This document shows positions 6,856 to 9,315 of a DNA stretch of 9,315 nucleotides, one piece after another; the stretch's first letter is position 1; every line of letters starts with the position of its first letter. The position numbers were made by a program, and so were the translations under genes. The DNA comes from Pseudomonadota bacterium. Its GTDB lineage: Bacteria; Pseudomonadota; Gammaproteobacteria; Xanthomonadales; Rhodanobacteraceae. Under the pieces are notes generated by a model. That model was not told the DNA's origin. It ran no database searches and saw only the letters and a list, made by a program, of their open reading frames with translations. Location: NCBI GenBank assembly GCA_025351555.1, contig JANXVS010000302.1:1-9315 (forward strand). The letters are read 5' to 3'.

Positions 6856-6902
6856 TGAAGCGGTTGTCGGTTGTGAGAAGCAGCCAACGCTCTTACGCTT
6901 GA
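6855..6902 (+). other. 15-codon ORF at ATGA overlap, in frame with the ligase gene
   Basis: The GT4 stop overlaps an ATG (6855) that opens MKRLSVVRSSQRSYA and ends at TGA 6900-6902. The frame is the same as that of the downstream ligase, so a single stop separates this ORF from the ligase. It may be a coupling leader peptide or the remnant of an earlier ligase start. No evidence of translation is available. Confidence 0.3.
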
Positions 6903-6912
6903 CCGACAACCG
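6861..6912. repeat. Palindromic intergenic element (11-bp perfect arms)
   Basis: CGGTTGTCGGT (6861-6871) is the exact reverse complement of ACCGACAACCG (6902-6912), with 30 bases between. The left arm is built of a tandem heptamer (CGGTTGT twice). The right arm is followed by a second ACCGACAA (6916-6923). The element fills the whole gap between the GT4 stop and the ligase GTG. It resembles a REP-like or MITE-like dispersed repeat, but could be a local regulatory hairpin. Confidence 0.6.
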
Positions 6913-8186
6913 TGAACCGACAATCGCCAACCTCCATGTGGGCCGCTCTCATCATCCTGCTCGTGCTGGTGCTGTTGCCCGTGGGCCGCAGCGCCGAGGT
7001 GGCCGTCGCGATTGGCGCACTTGCCGGGCTGGTCTTTGCCTGGCGCGAGCGCGCATCGCTGTGGGCCAACCACGGCGTGCGTCTGGCGACAATCCTGTTC
7101 GCCTGCTACTGGTTGCCGGCACTGATTTCAGCATTCGGTGCCGTCGCGCCCGAAAAATCCTTGAGCACGGTCGCTATACTTTTGCGCTTTTTCCCTTTTG
7201 TGTTATTTACCTGCCTGATGCTGCGCGACGCGGCGATCTGGCCGCGCATCGTGGACACCGTGGCCATCATCGTCGTGCTCTGGCTGCTCGATGCCTGGGT
7301 GCAGATATTCACTGGCTATAGCCTCGCCGGCGCCAGCGACGCCGGGCGCCTATCCGGCATTTTCGGCGCGGAAAATCTCAAACTCGGACCGGTGCTGGCG
7401 GTGCTCTCGCCGTTCTTGCTGGCCGCCGCGGGTGCGCGCTTCGGCTGGCGCGGTCTCGTCGTCGCCTTCGTGTTTGCGCTGATGCCAATCCTGTTCGCCG
7501 GCTCGCGCGCAGCATGGTTGATGTACGCGCTGGTCACGATGATATTCGTCTGGCGGCAGACGCGCGCGCCACTGCGCTTTGCTATGTGGGGCATGGGCGC
7601 TGCGTGTCTGGTCGCGTTCGCGGCGCTGGTCGCGCTGCACGATTCGAGTGCGTTCGCTGCCCGCGTGCAGCGCAGCCTGCTCGCAATGCAAGGATCGGAA
7701 CACGCGCTGGACGAAGCCGCTGCCGGCCGCCTGCGCATCTGGGGCACGGCCTCGCGCATGATCGTCGCGCATCCGCTCGCCGGCGTTGGCGTGCGCGGTT
7801 TTCGCTATGCCTACCCCGCGTTCGCGCGGCCCGGCGATGCCTTTGTCGATGCGAAGACCGGCGAAGGTGCGGCGCACGCGCACCAGCTCGTATTGGAAGT
7901 GTTGAGCGAAACCGGGATCGTCGGCCTTGCATTCTGGATCATTGGCGCGGCGTGCGCGCTCCGCGCCTGGCGGCGTGCCGGCACGCCAGCGCGCGAACGC
8001 GCCTTCGCTCCGGGCCTGGCGCTGGCGGCGATGTGCTTTCCGCTGAACACCCATCTGGCGTTCTACTCGGCCTGGTGGGGATTATTGTTCTGGTGGCTGC
8101 TGGCGCTGTATTGCGCGGCGCTTGCTGCGGGGGACGATGATGCCACGCTCGAGGCAACCCGGCCCCCCATCCGGCCCCTTCTTTGA
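6912..8186 (+). CDS. O-antigen ligase family (Wzy_C/WaaL-like) polytopic membrane protein
   Basis: This inner-membrane protein of up to 424 residues is of the O-antigen ligase/polymerase superfamily, which joins undecaprenyl-linked glycan to lipid A-core or polymerises it in the periplasm. It has about ten or more hydrophobic segments, a GSRAAW motif at 197-202, a periplasmic loop of about 240-330 with RLRIWG (273-278) and AHPLAGVGVRGF (286-297), then AHAHQLVLEVLSETGIVGL (321-339). Its His324 corresponds to the HN/HQ-type histidine of the family's Wzy_C loop. Ligase and polymerase cannot be told apart from sequence. Two starts are possible: GTG 6912, inside the right arm of a palindrome, or ATG 6936, which begins MWAALIILLVLVLLPVGRS directly at the first membrane segment and looks more natural. 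Neither has a clear Shine-Dalgarno. It probably belongs to the unit with the preceding GT4 gene. Confidence 0.88.
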   Translation: MNRQSPTSMWAALIILLVLVLLPVGRSAEVAVAIGALAGLVFAWRERASLWANHGVRLATILFACYWLPALISAFGAVAPEKSLSTVAILLRFFPFVLFTCLMLRDAAIWPRIVDTVAIIVVLWLLDAWVQIFTGYSLAGASDAGRLSGIFGAENLKLGPVLAVLSPFLLAAAGARFGWRGLVVAFVFALMPILFAGSRAAWLMYALVTMIFVWRQTRAPLRFAMWGMGAACLVAFAALVALHDSSAFAARVQRSLLAMQGSEHALDEAAAGRLRIWGTASRMIVAHPLAGVGVRGFRYAYPAFARPGDAFVDAKTGEGAAHAHQLVLEVLSETGIVGLAFWIIGAACALRAWRRAGTPARERAFAPGLALAAMCFPLNTHLAFYSAWWGLLFWWLLALYCAALAAGDDDATLEATRPPIRPLL

Positions 8187-8200
8187 TTAGGGCCGGGGCC
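8171..8200 (+). terminator. GC-rich hairpin overlapping the ligase stop (weak terminator candidate)
   Basis: CCGGCCC (8171-8177) pairs with GGGCCGG (8190-8196), and alternatively GGCCCC (8173-8178) pairs with GGGGCC (8195-8200). The structure spans the ligase stop TGA at 8184-8186 and lies between convergent genes. No T-run follows. Confidence 0.4.
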
Positions 8201-8225
8201 ACCTTATCTCGCACGGGACTTCCGT

Positions 8226-8258
8226 CGGTCGCCGGTGGGAGAAGCAACAACGCGCTGC
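8226..8258 (+). repeat. Sequence related to the left half of the 6861 element
   Basis: Starting at 8226, CGGTCGCCGGTGGGAGAAGC followed by AACAACGC resembles 6861-6890 (CGGTTGTCGGTTGTGAGAAG followed by CAGCCAACGC) in the same orientation. Over 8233-8253 against 6868-6890 I count 19 identities in 23 aligned columns, with two gaps. The inverted right arm is missing. The copy lies in the 77-base gap between the ligase and the DUF3999 gene. Confidence 0.4.
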
Positions 8259-8263
8259 TCAGT

Positions 8264-9315
8264 TCATTCCGGTGGCGGCCTCGGCCCACGCAGCAAACTC
8301 AGCGCCAGCCCGCCAATCAATGCCGCCGCGCCGACCAGCACGGCCCACAACAACCACGTTTTCCAGTCGCGCTGCACGGGTAGAGGTGCCAGCGCGCTTT
8401 CGCCGTGCAGGGTGGCGCGAGCGCCGAGTGCGGCGAGCGGCGGCTGCCAATCGTTGCCGAGCTTGGAGCGCAACTGCGCGAGTGCGGTATCGACTGGATA
8501 GTCGCCGCGGCGTGCACGCGCGCTGCCGGCAACCAATCGATACGGGCCGCTGCCCTGGGCGAGGAACACAAATCGATCAGGCCGGAAGGCGACGCGCAGG
8601 ATCGGTGCGCGATCCAGCGGCGTCGCCGGTTGCACTTGCCATTCCTGCGCGCGCCCCGCCGCTACGGTGGCCTGTTCATCATTGCCAATCACGCTGTCAC
8701 CCTGGCGCAGCCGGAACGCCGTGAACTCCGTGCGCGTCTGCCAGATACCGGTGTCCTCGCCGGCACGCTGGCGGCTGGCCACGCGCACGCGCGCGAGCGA
8801 GTTGTCGCTGGCCAGTTCGAGCTTGAGCGCATCGATCGCCATTGGCGCGGGCAGGCGGTAGCGAAATGCGGCCGGCGCATTGCCGGTGGCAGGAGTGGCG
8901 GCTTCTTGCTCTGCGTCGAGCCACAGCCGTGACGGTTGGGTCAGGCTCGCATGCATAAGCGTGCGCGCACGCACATGCAGGCCATCAATAGCCGCCGCAT
9001 TGTCGAGCCGGTGCAGGCGCAGATATTTCGCTTGCACGCCGCTCAGCCCGATCTGGTGGCGCGCGAGCACATTGCCTGCCTGGCGTAGTGACAACACGGT
9101 CGCGCTCGCGTTGAGCGTGCGCCATTGCTGCAAGTCATCACTGCCGGCGACACTGAATTGCGCGTTGACATCGGCACCCTCGTTCCAGTCCAGCCACAGA
9201 CTGTCGATCGGCGCGTGCAGCGCGCTCGCATCGAGCAGCAGATCGCCCGTCGCTGCGGCAACCGCGGGCGCTGGGTTCGCGGCCGCGCCGACCTCGGCAT
9301 CGAGCCGGCGCAATC
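8264..9315 (-). CDS. DUF3999-family membrane-anchored protein, C-terminal part (5' truncated)
   Basis: About 350 residues of a DUF3999-family protein run off the right window edge. The family is usually some 100 residues longer with an N-terminal signal peptide, which is therefore missing here. The visible part is mostly beta-rich extracytoplasmic sequence, with WNEGADVNAQFSVAGSDDLQ (43-62) and a repeat-like IDALKLELASDNSLARVRVA. GDYPVDTALAQLRSKLG follows (270-286, a family mark), then one membrane segment at 318-341 (TWLLWAVLVGAAALIGGLAL) after the DWK motif, and a short basic tail. This predicts a periplasmic domain tethered by a C-terminal helix. Function is unknown. In related bacteria such genes are often next to a large multi-membrane DUF2339 gene, which would lie beyond the right edge. 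The stop is TGA at 8264-8266. Confidence 0.85.
   Translation of the reverse strand, partial: LRRLDAEVGAAANPAPAVAAATGDLLLDASALHAPIDSLWLDWNEGADVNAQFSVAGSDDLQQWRTLNASATVLSLRQAGNVLARHQIGLSGVQAKYLRLHRLDNAAAIDGLHVRARTLMHASLTQPSRLWLDAEQEAATPATGNAPAAFRYRLPAPMAIDALKLELASDNSLARVRVASRQRAGEDTGIWQTRTEFTAFRLRQGDSVIGNDEQATVAAGRAQEWQVQPATPLDRAPILRVAFRPDRFVFLAQGSGPYRLVAGSARARRGDYPVDTALAQLRSKLGNDWQPPLAALGARATLHGESALAPLPVQRDWKTWLLWAVLVGAAALIGGLALSLLRGPRPPPE

Noticed and set aside
7170..7212. T-rich patch with a TATACT hexamer inside the ligase-like gene, considered as an internal promoter or foreign segment
   Set aside because: It encodes the hydrophobic stretch LLRFFPFVLF of a membrane segment, which explains the T-rich codons, and there is no matching -35.
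8405..8932. Plus-strand open frame of 175 codons opposite the DUF3999 gene
   Set aside because: It has no recognisable motif and Arg-rich composition, and the opposite strand carries a family-matching protein with a proper membrane anchor.

Overview
The window is high-GC bacterial chromosomal DNA with tightly packed genes. The gene content (C-terminal half of GlnE, an ELM1-family protein, a CHCC zinc-finger protein, a GT4 glycosyltransferase, an O-antigen-ligase-type membrane protein and a DUF3999 protein) suggests a gammaproteobacterium of the Lysobacterales/Xanthomonadales, perhaps near Rhodanobacteraceae. This placement is inferred from protein family content and composition; no search was run.

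Layout, left to right. (1) 1-1625, + strand: 3' part of glnE, the enzyme that adenylylates and deadenylylates glutamine synthetase. The adenylyltransferase half is present and the 5' end lies outside the window. (2) 1627-2706, - strand: an ELM1-family protein convergent with glnE, with one base between the two stop codons. (3) 2707-2798: a short divergent control region with a -10-like hexamer on each strand and a perfect 6-bp dyad between them. (4) 2799-3404 and 3424-3999, + strand: a RutE/HadB-type nitroreductase and a secreted YceI-family protein, probably co-transcribed. (5) 4010-4038: a perfect 12-bp hairpin between convergent genes. (6) 4049-5326, - strand: a Yip1-domain membrane protein with an extra C-terminal soluble domain, starting at GTG. 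(7) 5514-8186, + strand: a small CHCC zinc-finger protein, a GT4 glycosyltransferase and an O-antigen-ligase-type polytopic protein, probably one transcription unit concerned with cell-surface polysaccharide or LPS. (8) 8264-9315, - strand: the C-terminal part of a DUF3999 membrane-anchored protein, truncated by the window edge.

Most genes are ordinary housekeeping or envelope genes. The 5514-8186 cluster, and possibly the ELM1 protein, point to envelope glycan synthesis. The most unusual non-coding signal is a palindromic element (6861-6912) wedged between the glycosyltransferase and the ligase. It sits on the likely ligase start, and a single in-frame TGA inside it separates an ATGA stop/start overlap from the ligase reading frame. 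A related sequence lies just after the ligase (8226-8258), so similar short sequences flank this gene in the same orientation. I found no RNA genes, CRISPR arrays, insertion sequences or phage genes, and no convincing wholly new system.
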